Source: Acidianus manzaensis
GTDB lineage: Archaea; Thermoproteota; Thermoprotei_A; Sulfolobales; Sulfolobaceae
Assembly (NCBI RefSeq): GCF_002116695.1
Contig: NZ_CP020477.1
Location: 186,001-250,000 of the forward strand
Length of the DNA: 64,000 nt
Direction of reading: 5' to 3'
In this document: piece after piece, positions 41,935-52,610 of the stretch
Layout of the letters: every line of letters begins with the position of its first letter
How positions within the stretch are numbered: the stretch's first letter is position 1
Made by a program: the position numbers and the translations under genes
Notes under the pieces: generated by a model
What the model was told of the DNA's origin: nothing
What the model saw: only the letters and a program-made list of their open reading frames with translations
The model's database searches: none

Positions 41935-42059
41935 AATCCATTGATCTAATTTAAGATTGCATCTATAGTGCCATCGAGGAAATTTAAAAGCCCCACTCAT
42001 GAACTTATGTTGAAATACATATAAACTTTAGTCACTCATTATGCCTAAATGACGGTATT

Positions 42060-42073
42060 ATGAGCTGGCTCAT
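42060..42073. promoter_or_regulatory. Inverted repeat upstream of the acetyltransferase gene
   Basis: ATGAGC-TG-GCTCAT is a perfect 6-bp inverted repeat. It lies about 15 bases upstream of the TATA-like TTTTTTATTTAG, which precedes the ATG at 42116 at leaderless spacing. Confidence 0.3.
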
Positions 42074-42115
42074 TTTGTCCAAGATAAAGTTTTTTATTTA
42101 GACTAATCTTATGCT

Positions 42116-42642
42116 ATGGAATTGGAAAAGTTTATTACAAGAAATGGTATAGAATGGATTATTAGATACCTTGAAGAGAAGGATTTTTATGATTTGTTAG
42201 ATCATATAAATAGCCTTGTTGAGGAGGATGCAATGATACTCATGAACAGGGGAAATTTACATTGGAGGAGGAGAGAAGGTTAATCTCCTCTTGGCTTAAC
42301 CAAATGAAATTGGAAAAAAGAATAGTAATTGTAGCTGAAATAAACAAGAAAGCTATTGGTATTGCTGACTTAGCTATAGGTTCCTATAGGTCATCTCACA
42401 CAGCTAATTTAGCAATAAGTATCAGAAGGGAATATAGAAATATTGGGGTAGGGAAAAAACTTATTGAACTGGGAAAGCAAAAAGGAGTAAAAGTCATATA
42501 TTTAGAAGTGATGAAGAACAATAAGCATGCTATACATCTATACGAGAAAATAGGGTTTAGGAATACAGGTATTTTTCCTAAGAAATATAAATACAAAGAT
42601 GAATATGTTGACGGTCTCCTTTACACTTTCGTACTAGAATAA
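42116..42642 (+). pseudogene. GNAT N-acetyltransferase with a frameshift
   Basis: The downstream part (from 42262) encodes a GNAT core: IVIVAEINKKAIGIADLAIG, the acetyl-CoA loop REYRNIGVGKKLIELG, and YLEVMKNNKHAIHLYEKIGFRNTG. The expected N-terminal helices are encoded upstream from the ATG at 42116 in another frame (MELEKFITRNGIEWIIRYLE). One missing base in the G-run at 42249-42252 would join them. Either the gene is inactivated or the base call in the G-run is wrong. The substrate is unknown. Confidence 0.7.
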
Positions 42643-42820
42643 CACTTAGCTAAACTTTGCTAACTATTTCTATACGGTAGTCCAAAATTCAATTTATGAA
42701 AAATATTACTTGGACTTTGTTTTTGGTTGATAGAAAAGAATGCAAATTAAAACTTAAGAAATAAATTAAACTCTACGAGAGAAAAACACTTGCGGAAGAG
42801 TAGATAATATTAGAATTTCC

Positions 42821-42885
42821 TATAAGAGGACTATCCATCCCTAACCTTTCGGATGAGAGACTTCAGCTTCCTCAACCCCCATTTA
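42821..42885. repeat. GC-rich patch resembling an IS200/IS605 (TnpB) right end
   Basis: In an otherwise AT-rich 510-base spacer (42643-43152), this patch contains CCATCCCTAACCTTTCGG, CTTCAGCTTCCTCAACCCCC and imperfect pairing arms. From memory it looks like the right end or guide-RNA region of archaeal TnpB elements, but no tnpB gene is present. An inverted repeat GTCCAA/TTGGAC lies upstream (about 42682-42716). I see no gene in this spacer. Confidence 0.25.
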
Positions 42886-43152
42886 TGTTAAGTTCAAAAT
42901 TTTTCACTAGTTATATCTAACTGGTTATCTAACTTGAAAGTGTAAAATAAATTTTATAATCGATTACTTTTAAACTTTAATTTAATACGGATTTTTAAAC
43001 GTATTATGTGAATAAAAGTATAAAACTTATTTCTGAATAATTATCATATATTTTACTGAACAATGCTACATATAAAATTTCTAACAGTAAATAACTTAGT
43101 ATATGAGAAGCTTTTATTCTAGTTAAACTGATTTAACTTTAGTGAAGCTAGT

Positions 43153-43413
43153 TTGACTATAAGGATTGAAGTTGGAAAGGAAGGCTATATTATAATCCCT
43201 AAAAAAATTAGAGATTTACTAAGTATAAATGAAGGTGATATTCTTATTTTAAGAGTTGAAAATAACAAGATAATATTGGAAAGAGAAAAGAAAATTGATA
43301 TAGAAGATATTAAGAATAAATTTATACAACACGAAAAAAGATTATCTTATATAAGGAAGCCAAAGTTAGGAGAACTAGCAGAGGTAAAGATAGAAGACGA
43401 ATTCAAGAATTAA
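43153..43413 (+). CDS. AbrB/VapB-type antitoxin
   Basis: This 86-residue protein has an N-terminal SpoVT/AbrB swapped-hairpin domain (GKEGYIIIPKKIRDLLSINEGDILILRVE) that binds DNA, and a charged C-terminal tail that would bind a VapC toxin. It starts with TTG at 43153. The stop overlaps the remains of a PIN-domain toxin gene, so this is an antitoxin that has lost its toxin. Confidence 0.75.
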   Translation: MTIRIEVGKEGYIIIPKKIRDLLSINEGDILILRVENNKIILEREKKIDIEDIKNKFIQHEKRLSYIRKPKLGELAEVKIEDEFKN

Positions 43414-43560
43414 TATTTTTAGATGCAAATTTCCTTATATATCCAAATTTATCGGGAGAATGCAAAGAATTATTTTAATTTGCTTTCTACAGAAACTTAG
43501 TCCTTACTAATTTTCTGCTTGTTTTATAAATTTCAGATAGGGTTATTAAGAGATAAAGCT
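43401..43560 (+). pseudogene. VapC (PIN-domain) toxin remnant
   Basis: Overlapping the antitoxin stop, one frame reads IQELIFLDANFLIYPNLSG (the PIN start with its first catalytic Asp). It continues through in-frame stops as FAFYRNLVLTNFLLVL and ISDRVIKR. The rest of the roughly 130-residue toxin is missing. The cognate toxin has therefore decayed. Confidence 0.6.
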
Positions 43561-43572
43561 AGATTTTAAGAG

Positions 43573-44178
43573 ATGGACAAATTATATTTTGGGACGTATC
43601 ATCATTCTACTTTTGAAGAATCTGAAAAAATGAGGGAAAAAGCTAAGGAGATGTTTGAGAAGGCATTTAAGAGGATTATAGATGATAGAAATAAGGATTT
43701 ACAAATTATAGATATAGGTTGCGGTTTAGGTTTCCTTACTATTCTTTCTGCTTCCTATTTTCCTAAAGCCACAATAACCGCTGTAGATTTATTTACTCAC
43801 TCATCTCTTAAAGAGAACTCTAAAGATATATTGAAAAATAATCTTAGAATAGCTCAAATATACGATAGAGTAAAAATCGTTGAGGCAGATATAACTGATA
43901 AACTTCCTTCAGGGAAATTTGACCTTGCAATATCTAATTTAGTTCTCCATAATCTAGGAAAAAAGAGATTTATTGCGTATAGAAATATTCATGATGTGCT
44001 TAAATCTGGATCGTATTTCATAAATGCTGATGGATTTATAAAGAAAAGCGTATTTGAGGATCCTTTCCAAAATGATATGAAAAAGATTTCAGACATATTT
44101 GATGTTGATTTTGTAATAAAACCAGAAAATGAAAATTTATTCTTCAAATATATGTTAATTGCATTGAAATCTAAATAA
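43573..44178 (+). CDS. Class I SAM-dependent methyltransferase
   Basis: This 201-residue methyltransferase has motif I IIDIGCGLGFLTILSA (about residues 45-60), motif II ITAVDLF, and the post-motif KFDLAISNLVLHNLG. The start MDKLYFGTYHHSTFEESEKMREKA is typical of small Sulfolobales methyltransferases. It is monocistronic. The acceptor substrate cannot be predicted. Confidence 0.8.
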   Translation: MDKLYFGTYHHSTFEESEKMREKAKEMFEKAFKRIIDDRNKDLQIIDIGCGLGFLTILSASYFPKATITAVDLFTHSSLKENSKDILKNNLRIAQIYDRVKIVEADITDKLPSGKFDLAISNLVLHNLGKKRFIAYRNIHDVLKSGSYFINADGFIKKSVFEDPFQNDMKKISDIFDVDFVIKPENENLFFKYMLIALKSK

Positions 44179-44355
44179 TTTAAATATATAATTAACGTGA
44201 ACGCAAATATTATATAAATAAGAAATATTAAATACAAAAATATAATTCACTATTCTCTACTGTATAAATAATGCAATAGATAAGAAATATACTAAATAAT
44301 GCATCACCTACATTTGTCCTATCACCTTTCAATTAATGAATTTTTACTATATGTC

Positions 44356-44727
44356 TTATTTATTTTGATCCAAGTGATACACCAAAGCATTGACAGATGC
44401 TATTTCTTTTCCTTCTTCATTTTTCACTAAAATCTTATATAATGATGTGGTTTTGCCTTCGCTCTCCTCAAAAGCTTCAGCAATTATTTTGTCTCCTTCT
44501 TTAGCTGGTTTTCTAAAATAAATGCTCATCTGCAAAGCTACTGAGTCTCTATTATAATTACTAATAATTTCAAACGCTATATCAGCTAATGAAAATATTA
44601 AGGAACCATGTGCTGTATTGTGAAGATTTAAATGTTCTTTTGTTACTTTACAAGATACCCTAGCGTAATGTTCTCTGACTTCTTCTAAATTAACTCCAAG
44701 AGATTTAGCGTAATTACTTAGTTCCAT
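44356..44727 (-). CDS. PaaI-like hotdog thioesterase
   Basis: This 123-residue hotdog protein has the PaaI signature NLHNTAHGSLIFSLADIAFEI, in which the His-Gly and Asp residues line the active site. It also has the second strand VALQMSIYFRKPAKEGDKI. PaaI enzymes hydrolyse aryl or acyl-CoA thioesters and rescue stalled CoA in phenylacetate-like pathways. A thioesterase near aromatic and acyl-CoA gene sets is sensible, but it is transcribed alone. Confidence 0.83.
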   Translation of the reverse strand: MELSNYAKSLGVNLEEVREHYARVSCKVTKEHLNLHNTAHGSLIFSLADIAFEIISNYNRDSVALQMSIYFRKPAKEGDKIIAEAFEESEGKTTSLYKILVKNEEGKEIASVNALVYHLDQNK

Positions 44728-44773
44728 GAATTTACTTTTAACATAGAATAATATAAAAAGTACTTTGAAATAT

Positions 44774-44836
44774 GTGTGAACTATTGTGACGGATTCTTTT
44801 CACACTTTTACTCATCTTATCAGTATTCTTGATAAG
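44774..44836 (+). other. Two adjacent inverted repeats in a 373-base spacer
   Basis: GTGTGAA (44774-44780) pairs with TTCACAC (44799-44805). CTTATCA (44816-44822) pairs with TGATAAG (44830-44836), and the second is followed by a T-rich run. This could be a small RNA with a terminator, or chance pairing. The remainder of 44728-45100 shows only promoter-like sequence before 45101. Confidence 0.25.
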
Positions 44837-45100
44837 AATTTTTTTATTTCTTTCCTTTTTCCAGAATTTGAAGTAATAAGATTTTTTACTTCTAAGTAGG
44901 TAGAAATGATATTGCTTGCAATATTTCAGTTAGGATTAATTTAGACCTTATCATCTTATGTTTTATACCTTTTTTGTATTAAAAGGAGTATGATCATATT
45001 ATCAATAAAGTGTTTTATGATTTATTTCTAATAAATTATTTTTGAAGTATCTTATAACATTAAACAAAAACTTTAAATCAAATTAGAAGAAAATTAAATA

Positions 45101-46075
45101 ATGATAAAAAGAATTTATGGTAGGACTTATAAAGGAACTATGCCCAGAGTGATTTTCTCAGTAGGAGCTGGACTATTTGGTCTTTTAATGGTAAATTATA
45201 TCGCTTTTAAAACAGGGTTTTCTAATTTGATCGATCCTATTGTTCTGGCAATTACATTTTTTTCTCTTATGATAGTAGTATTTTTGTTATTTCGGATACG
45301 AGATAGAGATGTAAGAGAGAAGTACTATAAGATTACTAACGCTTTGGATACAAAAACACCATTAAAAGTTACATCTGGTTACTTATTAATAGGAAGAGGA
45401 ATGTATCCTGGGGGTTATTCAGCAAGAGTAAAGGATTTTTATCCAGAAGCTAGCATCAAATTATCAGAATTAGAAAACTCAAATTCTTCTTCCTACCTAT
45501 TTGCATTCCATGGTGGTCATTGCTTTTTATATGCTTATGCTTATCGTGTAGATGAGGATTGGTGTAAAGATGTTTATATTACTTACATTAATCCTAACGC
45601 ACCTTACACTTTTGAACATAGAGTCATTGATGTAACATTACCAGAGGGTGATTTAGTTAGGGTTGAAATTAATCCCACCGGATCAGAAAGATTTGAAGTG
45701 ATATTAGATTCCCAATTTGTAAAAGCAAAAGAAGCCGAAGTAAAACTTTTAGTTAAAACTAATAGATATGAATTAAATCCACCTCGTTATAATTATCAAA
45801 TTACATTAATTAAATCTAATAGTAGTGGTACCGTAACAAAAGAGATTGATCTTAAAGCTAAAGAACCAATAGAGTTTATAGACTTAACACCAGAATCAAT
45901 ATTTAAATTATATAAGATATTAGGCGGAAGAATAGTGGGTATTACAGACTTTCAAGATATAACATATTTTCTTGAAATTGAACTTAAAACTTCTGCATTA
46001 GATAAAAAGACAACTATAGAGGAATTAGTACCCATTAGATTTGAAGGTAAATTAGACAATTATGAAACTAGTTAA
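45101..46075 (+). CDS. Membrane-anchored protein of unknown function
   Basis: This 324-residue protein has two N-terminal membrane helices (about residues 14-36 and 42-65). A large domain of about 250 residues follows that looks beta-rich and contains an unusual FAFHGGHCFLYAYAYRVDEDWC stretch with paired Cys and His. A TATA-like ACTTTAAATC precedes the ATG. I do not recognise a family. The domain could sit on either side of the membrane. Confidence 0.6.
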   Translation: MIKRIYGRTYKGTMPRVIFSVGAGLFGLLMVNYIAFKTGFSNLIDPIVLAITFFSLMIVVFLLFRIRDRDVREKYYKITNALDTKTPLKVTSGYLLIGRGMYPGGYSARVKDFYPEASIKLSELENSNSSSYLFAFHGGHCFLYAYAYRVDEDWCKDVYITYINPNAPYTFEHRVIDVTLPEGDLVRVEINPTGSERFEVILDSQFVKAKEAEVKLLVKTNRYELNPPRYNYQITLIKSNSSGTVTKEIDLKAKEPIEFIDLTPESIFKLYKILGGRIVGITDFQDITYFLEIELKTSALDKKTTIEELVPIRFEGKLDNYETS

Positions 46076-46234
46076 TGTCATAAGATCTACAAAATTCTTG
46101 ATATCTTAAGTGAGCAGACAAATGTTGTTCTGCCTTTCTTCTTTTAATTTGTCTAATTTAATAACTAGATAATTATATACTTTTCAACTATAAGCTAAAT
46201 ATAAACTTTTTAGCTTATTAATATCATTAAAATT

Positions 46235-46492
46235 ATGGACAAAAGAGTTTCTTCATTACCTTGTTCTGCTAAATTAGTTTATAAAGTGTTAGAAATGAAG
46301 AAGAAATTAACTTTTAATGAATTAAAAGAAGAAACGTATTTGCCAGAAAGAACTTTAAGGGAGGCATTAAAAATTCTTAAGGAGAAAGGACTAATCGAAA
46401 CTGAAGTTTGTTTGAAAGATACAAGAAGCAGGTATTATATATTAAGTGAAACTGAATGTTACGAAATAGATAATAAAAATAAATATTTATGA
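46235..46492 (+). CDS. Small winged-helix DNA-binding protein
   Basis: This 85-residue protein consists of one winged-helix domain. Helices LVYKVLEMKKKLTFNELKEETYL are followed by the recognition helix PERTLREALKILKEKGLIETEVC and a short wing. It resembles TrmB/MarR-type regulators of Sulfolobales. It ends in a 6-base convergent overlap with the ETF alpha gene. Targets are unknown. Confidence 0.78.
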   Translation: MDKRVSSLPCSAKLVYKVLEMKKKLTFNELKEETYLPERTLREALKILKEKGLIETEVCLKDTRSRYYILSETECYEIDNKNKYL

Positions 46493-47362
46493 TTTTTTCT
46501 TTAATTGCTCTATCTTTTCTTTGAAAACCTTACAAAATTCTACAGCGTCAGCAACTACTAGATAATCTGCATTATCTAATATTGGAGCATCCTTATCTTT
46601 ATTTACCGCAACTATAATTTTTGAATCTCTTATACCGGCTATATGCTGAGGTTGACCTGAAATTCCTAAAGCTATGTAAAGTTTAGGCCTTATTCTAAGT
46701 CCTGATAATCCTATTTGCCTATCCTCTGAAACCCAGTTCAAATCAGCAGCTACCGGTCTACTACCTCCAACTACTCCACCTAAAGATGAAGCTAATTCTT
46801 CAGCATATTTTACGTTCTCTTTCGAACCTATTCCTCTACCTACTCCTACTACAATTTCTGCTGATGCTAGATTTGCTCCAGAAGATGTAGGTTTAACGCT
46901 TATAGTTTTTATTCTACCTTGATTTAACTGAACTTTCTCTATTTTAGTGTCCATTTCCTTTGGCTGAAGAGACGTTCCTGCTATCGTTATTACTGCTGGC
47001 AAATTAGATTCTACTTGAGCTAATGCTATTCCACTGTAAGCTCCTCTGTTTACAATTATGTTACTTCCATTTAATTTTACCATAACGCCATCTGGAATAT
47101 ATGCAGTTTTCATTCTTCCAGCTACTCTAGAAGCTACTGCTCTGTCTCTTCTAACGCTTCCCGTTATAACTAGGTCTGGATTTAAACTAGTAATAAGGTC
47201 TACTAAGCCGTCATCATTTGGTTTGTCATATTGAAGAAGTCTATGAGTAAATTTGAATGGTTGAGCTGATACACCTATTATTTCGTCAGCGTTTAGGCTT
47301 TGAGCTATTGCTGAAATCATTCTATAGTGTGGGGGACTTTCTGAAAATAGGACTACTTTCAT
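46487..47362 (-). CDS. etfA: Electron transfer flavoprotein, alpha subunit
   Basis: This 291-residue ETF alpha subunit has the FAD-binding motifs VVGVGRGIGSKENVKYAEELA and SGLRIRPKLYIALGISGQ, and the end VAVNKDKDAPILDNADYLVVADA. It overlaps etfB by 4 bases. Unlike the fused ETF at 23.3-25.1 kb, the two subunits here are separate. It probably serves the acyl-CoA dehydrogenase at 50320. Confidence 0.9.
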   Translation of the reverse strand: MKVVLFSESPPHYRMISAIAQSLNADEIIGVSAQPFKFTHRLLQYDKPNDDGLVDLITSLNPDLVITGSVRRDRAVASRVAGRMKTAYIPDGVMVKLNGSNIIVNRGAYSGIALAQVESNLPAVITIAGTSLQPKEMDTKIEKVQLNQGRIKTISVKPTSSGANLASAEIVVGVGRGIGSKENVKYAEELASSLGGVVGGSRPVAADLNWVSEDRQIGLSGLRIRPKLYIALGISGQPQHIAGIRDSKIIVAVNKDKDAPILDNADYLVVADAVEFCKVFKEKIEQLKKKS

Positions 47363-48084
47363 AACACTCCATCCTCTTTTAGTTTTTCTATCAATTTATC
47401 TACTGCTTCATTTATATTTCCTTCTATTACCACTTTTTTCCTGTTAACTTGCAAAGGTTTAACTTCTGAAACTTTACTTTTTGGTTCTATTTCGAAGTTT
47501 ACTTCTTTTACTGGTTTCTTTGATGATTCCATAATTTGTTTTACACTAGGTATTCTTGGAGTATTTATTTCTCCACCTACAGAAATTATAAGCGGTAATT
47601 CTCCTTCAACTGTCTCTAAGTAACTTACCATTCCTCTATCTGCGGTAATTTTCTTGCCTTCAATCTTTAATGATTTAACATTCGAGATGTAAGGTAGACT
47701 TAAAAGTTCTGCTACATAACCCGGTACTCCTGAAGTTCCACTATCTACTGTTTGTTCTCCAAAAATAATAATATCTGGATTTATACTTTTTATATTTTCA
47801 GAAATAGCTAAAGAAGTACCATAAACGTCTAGATTTTTACTATTTATCACTATTGCCTCATCAATACCCATAGCTAAAGCTTCTCTAATGCTTTTTCTAT
47901 CATTATTTCCAACAGTTATTCCAGTTACTTTCCCGCCAAACTGCTCTTTTAATCTAATACCTTCCTCGATCGCGTTCTTATCGTATGTGCTGATCTTTAG
48001 TGGAACATCTAGGAGAAGTTTATCTCCAGACACTTTCACCATTGTATCATCTGGAACTATTTTAAAACCAACAACAATATTCAT
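47359..48084 (-). CDS. etfB: Electron transfer flavoprotein, beta subunit
   Basis: This ETF beta subunit is about 241 aa from the ATG at 48084. I prefer that start over the upstream TTG at 48108 because family members begin MNIVVGFKIVPDD. It has ALAMGIDEAIVI and the conserved DPDIIIFGEQTVDSGTSGVPGYVAELL-type segment. It pairs with the alpha subunit downstream (4-base overlap) to transfer electrons from acyl-CoA dehydrogenases. Confidence 0.88.
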   Translation of the reverse strand: MNIVVGFKIVPDDTMVKVSGDKLLLDVPLKISTYDKNAIEEGIRLKEQFGGKVTGITVGNNDRKSIREALAMGIDEAIVINSKNLDVYGTSLAISENIKSINPDIIIFGEQTVDSGTSGVPGYVAELLSLPYISNVKSLKIEGKKITADRGMVSYLETVEGELPLIISVGGEINTPRIPSVKQIMESSKKPVKEVNFEIEPKSKVSEVKPLQVNRKKVVIEGNINEAVDKLIEKLKEDGVL

Positions 48085-48374
48085 AATTATCTTAAAGTAA
48101 TTAATCAATAAAAACCTTAATACATATTTTGAAAAAGCAAAAAATTTATTAAATAAAGGATTTAGAAATGACTTTAATTTGGCATATAAATTGAAAAATG
48201 TTAGTATATTTTAACCTATATTAGATGTAGGCTAGTGCTGTCCGTCATAAATTTCACTTTCTATTTTGAGGTCTGACATAGATTTAAGTTTATAAAAAGT
48301 TATTAACTTCCAAAATATTTTATGTATACAACAATATCTAAATTTATTGTATTTAATTGCTGTATAATAGTAAA

Positions 48375-50243
48375 CTATGATTCTATAGCCCTTCTAAGCT
48401 CTTCTAGAATTTCTGGATCGTCTAAAGTTGAAATGTCGCCAGTATCTTCTTTTCTAACTACTGCTCTAATTAATCTTCTCATTATCTTTCCACTCTTCGT
48501 CTTAGGCAATTTATTAACCAGGACTATTTTATCGATTATATATCCGCTATTTCTTAAGTAGTCTTTAAGGTCATTTTCTAGTTTTTCAGTCATTGCATAG
48601 CCTTTAGCTGGAACAGCTAAAACTAGAATACCTTCTTCTCCTCCCTCTTTCTCTTTTGGATATCCTATTACTGCAGCCTCTGAGATAGCAGGATGAGAAG
48701 CTACTACGCTTTCAATCTCTAAAGTTCCTATTCTCTCACCAGACTTTATTACGTCGTCAGCTCTACCAAGCACATATAAATAACCGTCTTCATCCACGTA
48801 ACCGTAATCACCAGTATAGAAATAACCAGGGAATCTAGACCAGTAAGTCTTCAACATTCTTTCTCCAGATGGATCATTATGCATTTTAGCTAAAGCAGGA
48901 CTGATAGGCTTCAAGACTATATATCCCTTCCTTCCAGGTGGAAGAGGCTTCCCATCGTCGTCTAAGATTAGAAAATCGGATCCTGGTGGTTTTATTCCTG
49001 CAGAGCCAGGTTTATAAGGAATTTCACCTAATCCCATTGGCGTACATCCTACGGGATACAAATGTTCTGTCATCCAGTAAGCATCTGCTATAATAACTGT
49101 AGGTAGGTTATCTCTTAGCCATTTCCATGCTCCTTTATTAAGTGGTTCTCCAGTATTCAAAATAAGCCTTAGCGTAGAGGTATCCCCAGATTTTACTGAC
49201 TCTTCGCCCATGCTTTTCAGCGAATAAAGAGTAGTAGTAGAGCTCCAAACTAAGTTAACACCGAATCTTTCTACAATTCTTGAAAACATATCAGTTTTAT
49301 ATCCTATATACCCTTCGTATAGTACTCCAGTTAATCCCATTACTGGAATAACGTAAAGATTAGCCATAGGCCAAACTGGCCAACCTAATTCTGAAATTGT
49401 CCACCAAACTTCATTGTCTTTTGGATTCATTAGCATTTTAAATGTCCAATTTAATGCTATTACATATCCAGCTGTAGAATGATACAGTCCCTTAGGTCTT
49501 CCTGTAGTTCCTGAAGTATAATAAATGGTTGAAGGGGAATTGGATTCAACTTCCTTGGGGTATACAAATACTTTACCTCTAGGTTTAACTTCTTCGTAAA
49601 TTACATCTCTATTATTAACGGTGAAATCATCATATCCCCTTTTTACTACTAGAACTTTTTCTACTGGTGTGTTTCTATTTTCAAGAAGCTTATCTACAAA
49701 ATCCTTTATTCTTATCTCTTTTCCGTTTCTAAATGCTTTGCTAGCTACTACAAATATTTTTGAGTTTGAGTCAATTAATCTAAAGTTTAAAGTTTCTTCA
49801 CTTAAACCTATATAATGAATTACTAATACTGCACCTAATCTATGAGTTGCGAGAGAAAAGTACACTGCTTCCGGTATGCTGGGCATTAATAAGGATACAC
49901 TATCTCCTTTTTTCACTCCTAACTCTTTTAGTACGTAAGCAGCCTTGTTTACTTCACAGTACAAATCTCTGTAAGTTATACTTTTTGTTTCTAAATTTTC
50001 ATTTATCCAATAAAATGCTGTTTTTTCAGCTATATCCATATGCCTATCTACTGCATTAAAGGAAATGTTGGTTAATCCATCTACGAACCATCGTTCATTG
50101 GGAGGTTCTCCTTCTCTTACTTTTGAAGGTTTTTTAAACCAGCTAATTAAATTTTCCTTACTTCCCCAGAATTTTTCAGGATCTTTTATTGCTTCTTCAG
50201 TCATTCTTCTTATGTTCTCTAGGCTATAAAATTGGGCTTCCAT
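48375..50243 (-). CDS. AMP-forming acyl-CoA synthetase (acetyl/propionyl-CoA synthetase-like)
   Basis: This 622-residue ANL-superfamily ligase activates a carboxylic acid with ATP and CoA. The P-loop is YYTSGTTGRPKG, followed by the acyl-pocket segment WWTISELGWPVW, the hinge motif YFYTGDYGYVDEDGYLYVLGRADD and the catalytic lysine region KTKSGKIMRR. The length and the Trp in the pocket favour short substrates. It begins 77 bases from the divergent acyl-CoA dehydrogenase. A related synthetase is at 54709. Confidence 0.87.
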   Translation of the reverse strand: MEAQFYSLENIRRMTEEAIKDPEKFWGSKENLISWFKKPSKVREGEPPNERWFVDGLTNISFNAVDRHMDIAEKTAFYWINENLETKSITYRDLYCEVNKAAYVLKELGVKKGDSVSLLMPSIPEAVYFSLATHRLGAVLVIHYIGLSEETLNFRLIDSNSKIFVVASKAFRNGKEIRIKDFVDKLLENRNTPVEKVLVVKRGYDDFTVNNRDVIYEEVKPRGKVFVYPKEVESNSPSTIYYTSGTTGRPKGLYHSTAGYVIALNWTFKMLMNPKDNEVWWTISELGWPVWPMANLYVIPVMGLTGVLYEGYIGYKTDMFSRIVERFGVNLVWSSTTTLYSLKSMGEESVKSGDTSTLRLILNTGEPLNKGAWKWLRDNLPTVIIADAYWMTEHLYPVGCTPMGLGEIPYKPGSAGIKPPGSDFLILDDDGKPLPPGRKGYIVLKPISPALAKMHNDPSGERMLKTYWSRFPGYFYTGDYGYVDEDGYLYVLGRADDVIKSGERIGTLEIESVVASHPAISEAAVIGYPKEKEGGEEGILVLAVPAKGYAMTEKLENDLKDYLRNSGYIIDKIVLVNKLPKTKSGKIMRRLIRAVVRKEDTGDISTLDDPEILEELRRAIES

Positions 50244-50319
50244 AAATAATAAATTATTTAAAGATAGTTAAATAGTTTTTACATTCTACTTTATTAACAT
50301 GTAATACGTAAAGAAAATT

Positions 50320-51441
<1,122 letters not shown>

Positions 51442-51500
51442 TTCTTTCCATAGAAAGAAAATCTTTTTAATAATCGAGACAAAATTAACTTGTGTTTTTT

Positions 51501-52610
51501 ATGAAAATCGGAATAATAGGAGTAGGTTGGTACGGATTTAAACCAAGCATAAAAGACAGTTCTTTCAGAGAAATGATGTTCGAAGCGTCTACAAGAGCTT
51601 ACGAAGAAGCTAATATAAATCCTAGAACAGACGTAGATACTTTCATTTCATGTCAAGAAGACTTTTGGGAAGGAATTAGTATTTCTGACGAATTCGCACC
51701 AGACCCAATAGGAGGAGCAATGAGACCAACTATGACAGTAACTGGAGACGGAATACAAGGAATAGTACATGGAATAATGCACATATCATCTGGATTATCT
51801 AATATAACTACAGTAGAAGCTCATGCAAAACCAAGCGACATACTTAGTCTTAATCACATAATAGAATTCGGACATGATCCAATATATGGAAGAATAGGAG
51901 CTAAAAATTGTAACTTCTTAGCTGGATTAGAAGCTGTAAAATATATGCAAAAGTCTAAAATTGAAAGAGAAGACTTAGCTTACGTTGTAGCAAAAAACAA
52001 AGAACTCGGATTAAAAAATCCTAGAGCATCTTTCGCATCTAAACTTTCAATAGACGATGTAATGAACTCAGAATACGTAGTATATCCACTAACTGAGTTA
52101 GACATTTCAAGATATGTAGATGGAGCAATAGTAATTGTATTAGCCAGCGAAGAAGTAGCTAGAAAATATACAGATACTCCTATATGGATTACTGGAGCAT
52201 CGTTTGCATCTGACTCTACACTAGAACTTTCAGAATTAGGAGAAGCAAATTACCTAAAAATAGCCTCTAAGAAAGCTTATCAAATGGCTAAAATTAATCC
52301 TAAACAAATAAAATCCGCCTTCATAGACGATACTTACAGTTACAAGGAACTAGAACACATAGAAGCATTAGGATTATCCCAAAACGTAAAAGAAGATCTT
52401 AGAGAAGGACAATTTTATCCTGGAGGAAAGATACCAGTGAATCCTTTAGGTGGTCTTCTCTCTGTTGGAAGACCGTTAGAAGCCAGTGGATTATCGTTAC
52501 TTTTAGATGCAATATCATATCTAAGAGATGGAGAAGAAAACGCGATTGTAGGAAGCTGGAGAGGCATTCCTACATTCACTGGCGGTGTTTTGGTGGTGAG
52601 TAGAAAATGA
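51501..52610 (+). CDS. SCP2-type thiolase-like protein lacking Cys and His catalytic residues
   Basis: This 369-residue thiolase-superfamily protein follows the SCP2 subgroup layout. At the usual nucleophile position the sequence reads TVTGDGIQGIVHG, with no Cys. At the usual GHP site it reads SVGRPLEASG, with no His. Tyr residues are prominent in IDDTYSYKELEH. Claisen thiolysis is therefore unlikely. Similar Cys-less SCP2-thiolases with DUF35 partners are retro-aldolases in steroid side-chain catabolism (Ltp2-ChsH2). I prefer the ATG at 51501 over the GTG at 51492. It overlaps the next gene by 4 bases. Confidence 0.78.
   Translation: MKIGIIGVGWYGFKPSIKDSSFREMMFEASTRAYEEANINPRTDVDTFISCQEDFWEGISISDEFAPDPIGGAMRPTMTVTGDGIQGIVHGIMHISSGLSNITTVEAHAKPSDILSLNHIIEFGHDPIYGRIGAKNCNFLAGLEAVKYMQKSKIEREDLAYVVAKNKELGLKNPRASFASKLSIDDVMNSEYVVYPLTELDISRYVDGAIVIVLASEEVARKYTDTPIWITGASFASDSTLELSELGEANYLKIASKKAYQMAKINPKQIKSAFIDDTYSYKELEHIEALGLSQNVKEDLREGQFYPGGKIPVNPLGGLLSVGRPLEASGLSLLLDAISYLRDGEENAIVGSWRGIPTFTGGVLVVSRK

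Noticed and set aside
41442..41954. Two extra plus-strand reading frames overlapping the second ADC-like gene
   Set aside because: They exist because the T-poor sequence has few stop codons in any frame. The proteins are low-complexity Lys/Arg/Thr/Asn-rich strings, and the ADC-like frame explains the region.
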